The notes under the pieces: model-generated
The model's input: the letters and a program-made list of their open reading frames with translations, nothing else
Database searches by the model: none
What the model was told of the DNA's origin: nothing
Part shown: positions 31,910-42,972 of the stretch, piece by piece
How positions within the stretch are numbered: the first letter of the stretch is position 1
Layout of the letters: each line of letters starts with the position of its first letter
Assembly (NCBI GenBank): GCA_009760855.2
Contig: WPIO01000087.1
Coordinates: forward strand, 1,314,501 to 1,378,500
Source: Cristatella mucedo
Taxonomy: Eukaryota > Bryozoa > Phylactolaemata > Cristatellidae
Reading direction: 5' to 3'
DNA length: 64,000 nucleotides
Position numbers and translations under genes: made by a program

Positions 31910-34285
31910 AAAAACTTGAGCCCTTTCATGGAAATGTTCGAGCAATAAAAAAGAAAGCGCGGAAATTGGCGAACCCTAGGCCAATGAACCGCCCAGACCG
32001 TTTGTGAACTAGGCCGCAATCGGCAAATCTCTGCGTGAAATGGTGGCAAAATAAATACAACGTTGGCGGGTCGATGACGAGCATTTAAAAGCCAACGTTA
32101 CTAAAGTGGTCGACGCAGGCGTAAAGCAACGGACAGGGTGTTAGCATATACTGAGTGTTTGAAGCGTGCGACTTTCGGAAATCAACATGACGACTATGAA
32201 GCTCCAAATTTTAACTAAGATATCCAAAATCTCTACTAACGTTAATCATTGACTTGATAACTTTGCATGCCTAAATCAGGTTAAAAATAGGACCTCATGA
32301 CCTAAACAAAGCTCACTGCCCCATTAAAGAATATGGGGCATGATTCACCTGCCGGAGTAGATCATTATCCACTAGTTCATGGACAGCCAGCCATCAAGGA
32401 TTCACCAAGTAGTCATACGGTTCACCTTTCACAAGGCGGTTAGAGGCATTAATTTGGCGTGCGAGGAAACGCTCGTTGCAGAGACCACCGTTCTCCGCCA
32501 GAGCACCAAAGCAATCTTACAGTGTCCGCAATGTTATCTTTCGGAAGTGTTCAAAGGCGAAAAAGGGAGAAAACTCCCACCGGCCCACGCTCAGCGTCAC
32601 CACAATCCTTCAAACTTGGAAGGACCGAGCCTCCGGTGTAGGCTGGACGGATTTAAGCGCGAAACGCAGCCCGAGCAGACCCCGCCAGCAATCGGAGGCC
32701 GAAAAATGTACACCGCCATACACGCAGAGCCCGATGTGGACAACACCGCGAAAGCTTAAAAATACGAAGCGCAAGAAGAGCGACGGGCAGCGTTACAGCA
32801 ACCGAGCCAGCAGGCAGTGGAGCGGACCATCCCCCGAGCTTCCACTCCGTTCTCATTGATGATTTCAAGAACCTGAATGACTGATAGAGAAACGCGTCTC
32901 AAATGGTTATAGCGGTCTCCAACCGGTTATAGCCCGTGCGAAATGGTGCTGCTTCTACGCGTTTTCCTTCGGAGGCCTGATTAAAAATCACGTTCTCGGA
33001 ATTGCAGTCTCAGCTCGGTACAACACTAGAAGATATCTCGAAAGGTGCTCACTGATAACTCTCAACTGACCGCTCATAGTGAAGTGGCGCATATTAACAA
33101 AGCCATTATGGCTGCCAATCAATCATTAATTGTTCCTGAATAAAATGAAAGGACCGCCGATGCGATAAGGAGTGGACAGAGGGCAGGATCGGAAGCTGAA
33201 GTCTTGCAGTAAGCAGCCAGTTAAGTTTTAACAGTTTACCCGATTTGTACTCACTTGACTTTGAGCTGTAATGTAGTGCATGTACTTCCGCCTGTACCTC
33301 CACGAAGCCACCACAATTAGTGGGTGTTGTGCAGGAGAATTTTCTATAGCGATATAAGCCTAAGCAGCCTTCCGGTACGCTTGCGGTGGCCAACAGACTC
33401 CAATCTCACGCACAAATAAAATGAGAAGCCTAGCGAGTCAGGAGGGTAGTTACTGTATCGAGTACTATACAAATAGCAGCTCTCCAGGGCGCAAGGAAAA
33501 GAGGCTAGCCCACAGTACGTTCCGTGGGTAATAGGCACTATCGCCTAACGTAAGCTATTAGGGGCGAAGCGGTAGATTTCACAGTGGTACTAGGAAGCTA
33601 GCCCAGATGCAAAGGCTTCTTTCACTATCGCGTTTTTAGCAAGGGAATGGGGAGCAGCTAATTTATTGCCGATAGATGGCTTGAGGGCACGAGGGAGGCT
33701 AAAACTGGTGCAGCAGGCGCGATTGACACGTGACTAATAAGAGTCTCTCACACAATTCGCCAGGAATCTCTATCCAGATCTTGAAGGCTTTAATACGCAC
33801 TACAAAGCGTAGATGTGGCAATTTAAAAAACTCTGATTAAAACATGTTGACTGGCCACAGTATCTCTTGTAAAGCGATGGATTACCTCTCGAACGCTTTT
33901 TCGAGTGCTACTAGTGATCGTAAACTCTTTTGAGAGTTGGGCGAGACAGCTCCTAAAATTGTATGCAGACAGATAAGTTAAGTTACTACATGTGTTTAGA
34001 TAGTACTCTCCTCTGTGCATCATTTTCGGCGAAGTCTTGACGAGACGCCCACAATCGCGGCGGGCAAAAGCAAAGAAGTAAGAGCGTTCTGCTGGAGCTT
34101 ATACCGGGCATGGTATGGCGACGGCGATGCACGGTCAGCATAGTCCACGTGATCAAGCAGAGATCAAGCGCCCAGCGCTACCCTGACATCAATCTGCAGG
34201 GAAAGCACATTCACTGCCGTGCAGCCCACAACTCTGCGTGCAAACTCTGAATCCTGGCTTGCCTGTCATACACGTTGCCAATCAT
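31910..34285. other. Unassigned DNA
   Basis: No gene, RNA or repeat recognised. Two overlapping plus-strand frames at 32379-32859 (about 126 codons each) have no domain or splice support. Confidence 0.4.
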
Positions 34286-34286
34286 T

Positions 34287-34306
34287 ATGACCATAATATA
34301 TATATT

Positions 34307-34349
<43 letters not shown>

Positions 34350-34422
34350 ATATATTATATATATTATATATATATATTATATATATATATCGTATACAAT
34401 ATACATATATATACATATGCTT
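34287..34422. repeat. (TA)n-rich microsatellite
   Basis: TA tract with scattered TTG, TTA and CGTATAC interruptions; source of artefactual Ile/Tyr frames. Confidence 0.95.
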
Positions 34423-34559
34423 CTCTCCTAGCTTTATCATCTCCCAACCGTTCACGGAGTCGATGTGAAGGTCTTGTCACTCACATCTTTTAGGTCTCGT
34501 TGCTATCACGGACTTGCTAAATTGCCTTAAGTAATTGTAGAGCAATCGCTGGCTAGTCA

Positions 34560-34835
34560 ATCGCTTTGCAGCCTGCGAGGCCTGCGATCCTCAAGCATGC
34601 TGAACCCACATCCGTTTTTGAAGGCAGACAGAGGCCACTTGCTTCCAGTCCACTTGGGCTAAGCGGACGTAAACTTCTCTGCCTGCTGTCGGGCCTGACC
34701 AGGACCTCTTCTCTCTGTCTCTGGTCACTCTCTTACTTTGGCGAAATAAATTCGTACGTTGACTGTGCGTTGTCAACCTCTCACCAACATCCACCAACGA
34801 ACCCACGCTCCAGCAACTGGTGACCCTGACACCTC
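34560..34835 (+). mobile_element. Possible LTR end with primer-binding-like site
   Basis: The plus strand has a pyrimidine-rich stretch, an AATAAA at about 34744, then within 85 bases 'cagcaactggtgaccctgaca'. An AATAAA shortly followed by TGGTGACCC resembles the R/U5 end and primer-binding site of Ty3/BEL-type LTR retroelements. No second LTR or pol gene is seen, so this is tentative. Confidence 0.25.
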
Positions 34836-35337
34836 ATCAACGAACACATACGCTAACATACTTACTCCTGGGATGTCCGTCGTTTTACCCGCTCCCCTGC
34901 CGTTGGTGTGTGAGCAGTGCTTCAAAAAATCATCGGTAATTCGAACATCATCGTATCCTAGCTCATTGGAAAGCTATTGTCTGCTGTACTGACCGATAAA
35001 CCGACACTCTTATTTAACATCATTTAAAGCGAAACTAGGCACGCGTGTGTTCCTCACCGCAAAAAATGTTATATCGTACACGTGAAATGTCCGCAATGTT
35101 CTTTTGTGTGCATCTATTACATGCATACTTATTCACTAATGTGGTCTCTTTCCAGCATATGTAATCTATCCAAAACAAAATTTATTTTATTTTATGGCAC
35201 ATAAGAAAATGCATTATTTTTTACTTGCACGGATACATAGCCGTGATTGCATTTTTCACTTTAGGCAACTCGTAAGCAATCCTCAATGTAGATGATGAGA
35301 TTCAATGGTAGCTGTATTCAAGGATAGCATCCACGAC
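34836..35337. other. Unassigned AT-rich DNA
   Basis: No gene or repeat recognised. Confidence 0.5.
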
Positions 35338-35398
35338 AACTACTCTCCTACTGCCGACTATGGCACATCCTTTCCAACCATCCTGAGCTGCTTCTTAT
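35338..35398 (+). mobile_element. LINE-A 3'-end fragment fused to internal RT sequence
   Basis: The segment reading ctactgccgactatggcaca and following matches the 3' part of LINE-A at 36645-36700 and 62490-62540. At about 35395 it switches directly into the LINE-A reverse transcriptase at ttcttatcaaagattcttg. The order is therefore inverted relative to the element: its 3' end lies upstream of its middle. Confidence 0.7.
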
Positions 35399-36911
35399 CA
35401 AAGATTCTTGAAAAAAATTGTTGCTAAGCAGCTAGTTGAACATATTGAAAATAATGGAATGTCAGAAACATTTCAATCAGGTTTCAAGAGGCAGCACTCT
35501 ACTAAAACTGCTCTCCTCCGTGTTAACAATGACATTCTACGTGGCAACGACGACGAGAATGTCACTGCCCTAGCTCTGCTAGATCTGTCTGCTGCCTTCG
35601 ATACCATTGATCACGAAGTCCTGCTTGAACGATTGAGAACAACGATCGGTCTGGCAGACGAAGCACTGGCGTGGTTTAAATCATACTTGTCTGATCGTGT
35701 TCAATCCGTGTCGTGCGCGGGGGTCAGGTCTCAGACATGAGAAGGGTCACCTGTGGAGTCCCTCAAGGGTCTGTACTTGGTCCCTTGCTGTTCTCCATTT
35801 ATACACAACCTCTGGGAAAAGTGATTAAGGCCCATGGAATAGGATATCACTTCTATGCTGACGATACTCAGTTGTATTTGTCATTTAAACCGTCGGAATC
35901 TGCTGCAGCAACTGAGAAACTGAATACTTGCCTTGCCAATATTCGATCCTGGATGTCGGAAAACTTCCTGAAATTAAATGACGATAAAACCGAACTGCTT
36001 CTCATAGGACACCCTAAGCGTGTGGCTGAATTAAAAGGCTTTGCTGTTCTAATAGGGTGATGCTATTGTGCGACCTTCACCACGTGCTCGTAATCTAGGT
36101 GTCGTGTTCGACAGCTGCCTCAATTTCAAAAGCTTCATTCAGAAGACTGCCTCTACAGCTAGCCATCACATCCGATCCCTATCCAAGATTAGAAGCTGTC
36201 TCCCACAGTGGCTTGTAAAGAATTTAACTAGCTCTTTAGTTCTTTCTCGGCATGATTATTGTAATTCCCTTTTGGCTGGGCTGCCAAAGAAAGCTATTAT
36301 GCCGCTACAGCGGACTATGAATATGGCTGCAAGGCTGGTCTTCAAGTCCCAGCGGTTTGAGCACGTGTCGCGTCTGCTGAAAGAGCTAGGATTGTTGCCG
36401 GTTTGAGCAAAGGATACAGAGCAAAGTTCTTACGCTGACCCCACAAGGCCCGCCACGGCTTGGCTCCTTCGCACCTAATTGAACTGCTGCATCAGTTTCA
36501 GCCTGTTCGCGCCCTCAGGTCCTGTGTGGACAATAAATTAGCTATCCCATTCCTCTGCTTAAAGACAGTTGGCGACAGAAGCTTTAGCTCTGCAGGTCCT
36601 AGACTGTGGAACTCGCTTCGACAATTCTTACGCAACGACATCTACTCTCCAACTGCCGACTATGGCACATCTTTTTCAGCGGTCCTGAACTGCTACTTCT
36701 ATGCTACTCACTACCTCAACTGCTTCTCTCCTGACTCTGCTATGCTTCCCACTTTCTCTTTGTTGCGTGAGACGAAGTCTGTTGGGTACCGAATGCGTAC
36801 CGAAAGCCGCTTAGGCTGTGAGTGCGCTATACAAAACTCTCCTGCGTAACACACACATGGTCTTTGTGACTTTGTGGAGTTACTGATGGAGATACATTAC
36901 ATTACATTACT
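35399..36911 (+). mobile_element. LINE-A (CR1/L2-type) reverse transcriptase region, frame-broken
   Basis: Non-LTR retrotransposon ORF2 lacking the endonuclease. In order it shows KIVAKQLVEHI (RT motif 1), QSGFKRQHSTKTALLRV (2), ALLDLSAAFDTIDHEVLL (A, with catalytic Asp), [17 protein letters not shown] (B), [12 protein letters not shown] (C, YADD), [15 protein letters not shown] (D) and the C-terminal LxGLPKKAIMPLQ and RLWNSLRQFL. Frame breaks occur near 35725, 36055, 36400 and 36440. The coding part ends with a stop at about 36847. The 3' UTR ends in GGAGATACATTACATTACATTAC, the family's simple repeat tail. It is about 97% identical by eye to the copy at 63644-64000. Confidence 0.92.
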
Positions 36912-37112
36912 TCCATGCTACTCCCTGCCTCAACTGCTCTCTTGAATCTGCTATGCTTCCCACTTTCTCTTTGTTGCGTGAGATTAAGTCTATTGGCTAC
37001 CGAATGCGTACCGAAAGCCGCTTAGGCTGTGAGTTCGCTAAACAAAACTCTCCTGCGTAACACCCACATGGTCTCTATGACTTTGTGCAGTTACAGACGG
37101 AGATACATACAT
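36912..37112 (+). mobile_element. LINE-A second 3'-end fragment
   Basis: Directly after the ATTAC tail of the previous copy comes a further ~200-bp piece of LINE-A 3' sequence (gctatgcttcccactttctc through cagacggagatacatacata). This gives tandem tails of two LINE-A copies. Confidence 0.85.
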
Positions 37113-37193
37113 AAGTTATCGCAGTATCAAAAAAGAGAGCAAAACAGGGCGCACTAAATGCTTCCGGGAGGCCTTAATAAGCTGCGATGCAGC

Positions 37194-37937
37194 TGTGTAG
37201 CTGGGATCCAGGGGTCAGAGGCTATTTCCCCGGCCCCGCCACGCTCAGGCCACGCCGCAGCTGGCGACGCCCGCTGAGCTAGGGTAAGACGAGCAGCCGT
37301 CTGATTAGAACTCTTTATAATATCGCTTGCACCAACAACAACGGGGGGACTAAACAAGTCTACAGGGGTGACCCTACACACGGTAAACTAGAAGGGCACG
37401 AAGTGACGACGCTGCAAGCTCGAAAAATCGTGTCAGTGGCTCAGTCGGCTTCCACATTCCCGCCGTTGTACCGACTACGTCCCAACAGTACAAGCGTACA
37501 CCTTCAAAGATCTGGCTAGCTGAGTAACTGCTTGGATAGTCGGAGTCAACGTCTATAACAGTCGAGAGCTTCCCCCGAAAGACACCAGCTCACGGGGGGG
37601 GGGAGGGTGGCCACGAACACACTACAAGGGAACCCGGAACACCCTAGCAACAACGAGCGTGCCACCCAGCTCTGCTCGGGCTTTGGATACTCGTCGCCTA
37701 GCGTGCGTGGCCGCATCGCCAGAGCACGCACGCACCCATCCAGGCGCATAACTCGGCGACATCGGGAGCGTCCAACACCATGACTTACTCGGCCAACCTC
37801 TGTTTCCCACAAGCCCCGGTAACCTCTCTTCACCGCACATCCGGCCATGCCCATAAGTCAGGCTCCGGCCTAGCTGGTGACCCTTACCGCGTTACAGCCG
37901 TCCAGTTTCAGCCAACCGAACCTAGCCTGGGCACAGC
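37194..37937 (-). repeat. LTR-like repeat, copy 1 (minus)
   Basis: Reverse-complement match to 55740-56468. On the minus strand it starts TGTGCCCAGGCTAGG, contains gatattataaagag (TATA-like) about 180 bases before the end, and ends at GGATCCCAGCTACA. The TG...CA ends, internal TATA-like box and a primer-binding-like TGGCGACCC right after the related copy at 54268 suggest a long terminal repeat. No target duplication was found. It contains a run of nine G/C near 37600. Confidence 0.6.
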
Positions 37938-38089
37938 TATAAGCTATAATGCAGTCACATAACCGGCTCCTAGCAGTTGTAATTCATGAACCGCGAATGC
38001 TATGTATCTCGGCAGTCATAATCTATGTGGTTTAGCATGCGGTTGTTTCAAAGTGTGTTTTTCTTAATATTTAGGACATATATATGTTT

Positions 38090-38122
38090 AATTACGTACA
38101 CGCGCACACACGCGCACACATG

Positions 38123-38155
<33 letters not shown>

Positions 38156-38199
38156 GCGCGCGCGCGCACACACACACACGCACGCTTTCGCGTGCGCGT

Positions 38200-38256
<57 letters not shown>
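38090..38256. repeat. Compound (CA)n/(CG)n/(TA)n microsatellite
   Basis: CA and CG alternations (potential Z-DNA) end in a TA run that abuts the ~400-bp repeat starting at 38257. Confidence 0.97.
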
Positions 38257-38257
<1 letters not shown>

Positions 38258-38652
38258 TCAGAGGGTATGGCACCCGAGATTACCTGAGTTATTTGATCTA
38301 TTATTTTAAAACTGCTTCTATCAATTGATCACTTTTAGAAATGTGGTGCCGCCCATCTGATGATGGCTTACGAATTTATCTTGGTCGAGAAAAAATGCGG
38401 GTGTTCAGTGTCTCTGCAAGGTAGTCCGGTTTTCAAAATGAAGTTCATGGATGCCCTAGACGAGGCAGCTTGTGAATTATTGCAGGCATTAAAATAACAT
38501 GACTGCTAAAGCTGGAGCTTGAGGAAGCAAACAAAAGATCATAACTGACCTTCCACAAACCAGCCTACTAGAAGTGCTGTTGGTAAAATTAACCGAGGTG
38601 AGCTAAGATTTAATATAGCTTTCATACGAATAGAGAGGAATAACATGAGCAC
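38257..38652 (+). repeat. Unclassified ~396-bp interspersed repeat, copy 1
   Basis: Nearly identical to the reverse complement of 59095-59489. It runs from TTCAGAGGGTATGGCACCC to GGAATAACATGAGCACA. It starts exactly at the end of a TA tract, as the other copy does. No open frame above 60 codons, no terminal inverted repeat and no polymerase III box were seen. Confidence 0.9.
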
Positions 38653-39700
38653 AATTCTAAAAAGCTGATTTTGAATATAAACCATCTTCGTAGTGTTCCA
38701 CAGTCTAGCTAAGTTCTAAGCACTAATTGCAACGATCATTTTGAATATAAACTAGTTTATGTAAAATTATCTCAAGTAATGAGTAACCGCTAACGACTGA
38801 ACGTAGTCGGATTAGCAAAATGGAGCCAACCGCTCGGTGGACTAGCTTCGAACCATCTTCGAACCCTCTAATGCCAGGCATCCGCAAGCTTAGCGGTATC
38901 GGAAGAGATGAGCGACATCTATACAAAGAAAGACCCAAACATAGCAATCTTACGCTCATTTCTTCCTTCTTTGAGATTTTTGGCTGGCTTCCCGCTGAAT
39001 GAACGTGAGCGTATCTTGCAACCTACGAGCCCGGCATTACTACTACCAAACTGCCGTTTGAAACTCGAGTAACTCGGTGGTCTACAATCATCTTCAGTGT
39101 ACAAAGTTGGTTTTCAGGTATCCCCATACTAAATTAAACTCTCTCGGCGATTAGGCCTTCAGTTCGTTCGAGCCGCACCTCCAGAGTTCACGTCTGGCTT
39201 TGGCGACTTTGTTTTAGGCCTGTACATCAAGCGGACACGGTAATCACATTTGTTCAGCTCAGGTTACCCGGCACTGCAATAAATTTATCTTTAAAATACT
39301 TCGTGCATTGCATACTCTGATTACATCGCTTACATAGCCGTTCATTTCAATGACACTTTCCTGTAAGAAGTGGCCCTTCGTATATTCTCGTGTGCTCACT
39401 GTAGAATCATCAGGAGTTATCCAATGCATTCTCTTGAGCAGCTCTAGTAGGAGTCCTATTCAGATGCTTATCACTGAAAACCAGACCGTTTTTGCTGAAG
39501 ATTCGCTATCTTTAAATGCAGTGGAATTGCTTCGGGTTTATTAACATTCATAGCATCGACATTCATTGAATGTCTATGCACTGCTCCGTAGCATTATGCC
39601 GGCCCACTTCCTAACTTCCGGGTCGGTCGCATGTAGCGACGAATTGCCGGGCGGTAAACACAGCAGTTACTATGTTAAGGGGATGTTGACAGTCCTGCAT
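38653..39700. other. Unassigned DNA
   Basis: No gene recognised. A short local duplication 'attttgaatataaac' occurs near 38668 and 38739. Confidence 0.45.
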
Positions 39701-39865
39701 CCACGTGCATGTCACCCCTAACCATGTTATTCATGTTGTTTATCAAGCATGCTATTACTCATCATTACATTGCATTTCCCTTTGCAGCAAATATAAAGCG
39801 CATAGAAAGAGATTGAGTTCTCTGAGGGTGCTTTATCAAGTGCATTATTATTATTACTATTTTTA
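39700..39865 (+). mobile_element. L2-like LINE 3' tail, plus strand
   Basis: Reads gcatgtcacccctaaccatg, then tttatcaagcatgctatta, gcaaatataaagcgcatagaaa, gagggtgctttatcaagtgc and an ATT-repeat. This is the family's 3' UTR and hairpin without coding sequence. It lies about 100 bases from, and opposite to, the tail of the minus-strand copy below. Confidence 0.85.
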
Positions 39866-39961
39866 CCAGCTGCAATAGCGCTGAAGCTGTCGCAACATGG
39901 TTAGGAGAAGGGAAACTGATTCATGATAACATTGTGGTTTCAAGTCCCGCAAGAGGAAGGC

Positions 39962-41083
39962 TTATAATAATAATAATAATAATGCACTTGATAAAGCACG
40001 CTCAGAGAACTCAATCTCTTTCCAGGCGCTTTACATTTGCTGCAAAGGGAAATGCAATTGAATGGTGAGTAATAGCATGCTTGATAAACAACATGGTAGG
40101 GGTGACATGCACAGGGTCAGCATGCAAGTGTGGTTAGTGGCAGCATGCACAGTGTCAGCAGGTATAAGCACATGAAGGACGAATTACAGAGACCCACTAA
40201 ATGCTGTCCCAAATAGGTGTGTTTTCAAGTTCTTTTTAAATGTGGTCAAGTCAGGGGATGTTCTGGCGCAATTCGGGAGGGAGTTCCAGGCTTTGGGAGC
40301 ATACGAACTGAATGCACGGTCTCCAAAGGATTTGAGGTTTGTACGAGGTACTAGTAAAGTGTTGGATTCCGAAAAGCGGGTGTTACGATGCTTGGCCTAG
40401 TGGGGTAGTATATCTGAAAGATTGGCTGGAGCCAAAGAATGAAGTGACCTAAGAGTGAGCGACAAAACCTTGAAGTCAATCCGTTGCTTGACTGGTAGCC
40501 AGTGCACGTCGGCGAGAAGTGATGTGATGCGGCAACTCCGACGCTCACGACAGAGAAGCCTAGCTGCAAAGTTGTGCACCAGCTGCAATCGCCTGATCGC
40601 ACATGCCGGTAGGCCAGTAAGCAGTGAGTAGCAGAAGTCGAGACGAGATGTCACGAATGCATGGACCAACTTGGGCGTGGTATCCTTATCTAAACAAGCA
40701 AGAACTTTAGCAAGGTTATGTTGGTGAAAGTAAGCAGATTTGACTGTGGAGCTGATGTGGTCGCCCAACGAGAGGTCGCTTTGGAATATGACACCTAGAT
40801 TTCGAGCTGATTCAACTGGAGATATGCTGGCAGAGCCAATTTTGAACGTTAGCCTTTCCAATATCTGAATCAGACTGGGTTTGCCCATAACTAGTAAGTT
40901 AGTTTTATCATCGTTTAGTTTTAGAAAATTCGCTGCCATCCATGTTTGGATGTCATCAATACATGCAGCAAATGAGTTGATAGAATTTGAGGTGCTCGAA
41001 GGCTGAGAAGGAGAAGGAGGAGGAGGGATCGAAGCAAAGGTACAACTGAGTGCCATGAGGTTCGCATTGCCCACTACAAGCAA
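39962..41083 (-). mobile_element. L2-clade LINE, 3' end with C-terminal RT ORF (best copy)
   Basis: The minus strand carries a single open frame of 228 codons (41083 to 40397). It contains [79 protein letters not shown] and LHSLAPANLSDILPH, followed by an overlapping frame that continues to the C-terminus. These are typical of L2 elements downstream of the RT core. It is 5'-truncated near 41085. The 3' end has the AAAGCGCC...GGCGCTTT-type hairpin (one arm altered) and an ATT/AAT repeat at 39962-39983. Confidence 0.92.
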
Positions 41084-41114
41084 GACTGATTGCTGCTATA
41101 GATCTTCTACCAAC

Positions 41115-41285
41115 TATATTATATTAGTTAGTTTTATGGCCTCATTTTTATAGCTGTGTAGACGAGCGTTAACAGATGCCACCATCTCTTGCAGTTCGCA
41201 ACAAAGGATCGCTCACTGCAGGATTCAAACCCACTACCTCGATCGTGCAGAGCGAGCCCCATATCTCTTAGGTTATAAAGGCCGG
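41115..41285 (-). mobile_element. tRNA-derived SINE copy, with a second opposite tail
   Basis: Minus strand: gtagtgggtttgaatcctgc (B-box), the gatccttt and aactgcaagagatggtgg core, then ctataaaaatgaggc tail. Immediately to the right (41285-41335) the tail of a second copy (gaggctgttaaatcagct) appears on the plus strand, so two copies lie head to head. Confidence 0.75.
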
Positions 41286-41339
41286 CTCTATAAACGAGGC
41301 TGTTAAATCAGCTGACCTTTAATTTTTTATGCGCCGAAA

Positions 41340-42160
41340 TTTCTATTTGTAAGAGATCGTTGTATGTCGTACAAACTGAAATGTCTGTGAAATTCTGTGG
41401 ATTACACCAAGACCGAAATCTTTGAGCAGTGCTGTTGGCTCCTACTTATGAGCAGCCACTACCATCAGATGCAAAATGTGTGTCAGGTCGGCATACCTTG
41501 CACTCGTTTCGGAATTACACGTACAAGGAATACAGAGCTGTCGCAATGGATAGGTATATCTAGATCTTTATTTTTATCGTTGCTGAGCTTAAATGACCTC
41601 CGAAAGTTTGCAGCTATTCAATCCACTTTCCACTCGTCATTGATCGGCAAGAAGAGAGCAAATACGCGATCCTCTAAACTCAAACCCGATTTGGATGGAA
41701 AACCTGAGATATTGGGATGCACCTGTCTTATTCAGAAGGTTTACTCGTAACTTTCTTTGTGGCAAAAACGATAAAGAAAGGCTTGCGTACGATTATTTAA
41801 AATAGCAAAGAAAGACTTTAGAAGGCACGATATCAAGTCACCTAGCTGATGAGCTTATGCCCCACCTACCTAGGAAAATCTTAAAGTCCAATTAGTATTT
41901 GGGCAAATCTTCACAAATAGATAGATGAAAAAATGCCAAAGCATTTACTTTTCTCCATGCTGTGCAGATTTTATTAGTATTATATGATTTTACTATGTAT
42001 TAGCAAGTCATATTTATATTCATTTAGCTCGCGTTACGCGAGAAGCTTCTAAGACGGATTAATTGATAGGAAGATTTTGAACTTTATCTTAATCTTTAGT
42101 GAGCTTAACTGACCTTTTCCGAAAGTGCTCAGATAATTAATTCGCTTCTATTGTAGAGTA
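41340..42160. other. Unassigned AT-rich DNA
   Basis: A plus frame of 117 codons at 41397-41750 has no recognisable domain. Confidence 0.4.
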
Positions 42161-42164
42161 ATGA

Positions 42165-42342
42165 TGAGCCATGGTGGCGCACTAGGTAAAGCGGTGGCTT
42201 TTCATAACCTCGGTACCGAAGTCCTGAGCTCGGATCCTGCTGCTGGCGATCCCTAATCGCCACTACAAGCGGTGGCGATAACTACAGAGACTCTTCTTTC
42301 GCCACACAAAAGATGCTGTTAAATCGGCTAGCATTAATCGTG
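42165..42342 (+). mobile_element. tRNA-derived SINE copy
   Basis: tRNA-like head: gagccatggtggcgcactagg (A-box region), ggcttttcataacctcgg, and gagctcggatcctgc (B-box, mutated). The body is ggcgatccctaatcgccac, tacaagcggtggcgata, and the tail is gctgttaaatcggctagcat. The internal body can fold, since 'ggcgat' and 'atcgcc' pair. It is followed 30 bases later by the 12-bp array. Confidence 0.8.
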
Positions 42343-42372
42343 CTCCGAGTGCTATTGCTCTTCTTCGCCAAC

Positions 42373-42972
42373 GTGATGATGATCGTGATGATGATCGTGA
42401 TGATGATCGTGATGATGATCGTGATGATGATCGTGATGATGATCGTGATGATGATCGTGATGATGATCGTGATGATGATCGTGATGATGATCGTGATGAT
42501 GATCGTGATGATGATCGTGATGATGATCGTGATGATGATCGTGATGATGATCGTGATGATGATCGTGATGATGATCGTGATGATGATCGTGATGATGATC
42601 GTGATGATGATCGTGATGATGATCGTGATCGTGATGATCGTGATGATGATCGTGATGATGATCGTGATGATGATCGTGATGATGATCGTGATGATGATCG
42701 TGATGATGATCGTGATGATGATCGTGATGATGATCGTGATGATGATCGTGATGATGATCGTGATGATGATCGTGATGATGATCGTGATGATGATCGTGAT
42801 GATGATCGTGATGATGATCGTGATGATGATCGTGATGATGATCGTGATGATGATCGTGATGATGATCGTGATGATGATCGTGATGATGATCGTGATGATG
42901 ATCGTGATGATGATCGTGATGATGATCGTGATGATGATCGTGATGATGATCGTGATGATGATCGTGATGATG
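42373..42972. repeat. 12-bp minisatellite (GTGATGATGATC), about 50 copies
   Basis: Essentially perfect 600-bp array of GTGATGATGATC. One irregularity at 42625-42639 consists of a 6-bp and a 9-bp short unit. Because the unit is a multiple of three and free of stops in five of six frames, it gives long artefactual frames (VMMI, DDDR, SSSR, IIIT, DHHH repeats). The flanks are not coding. Confidence 0.98.
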
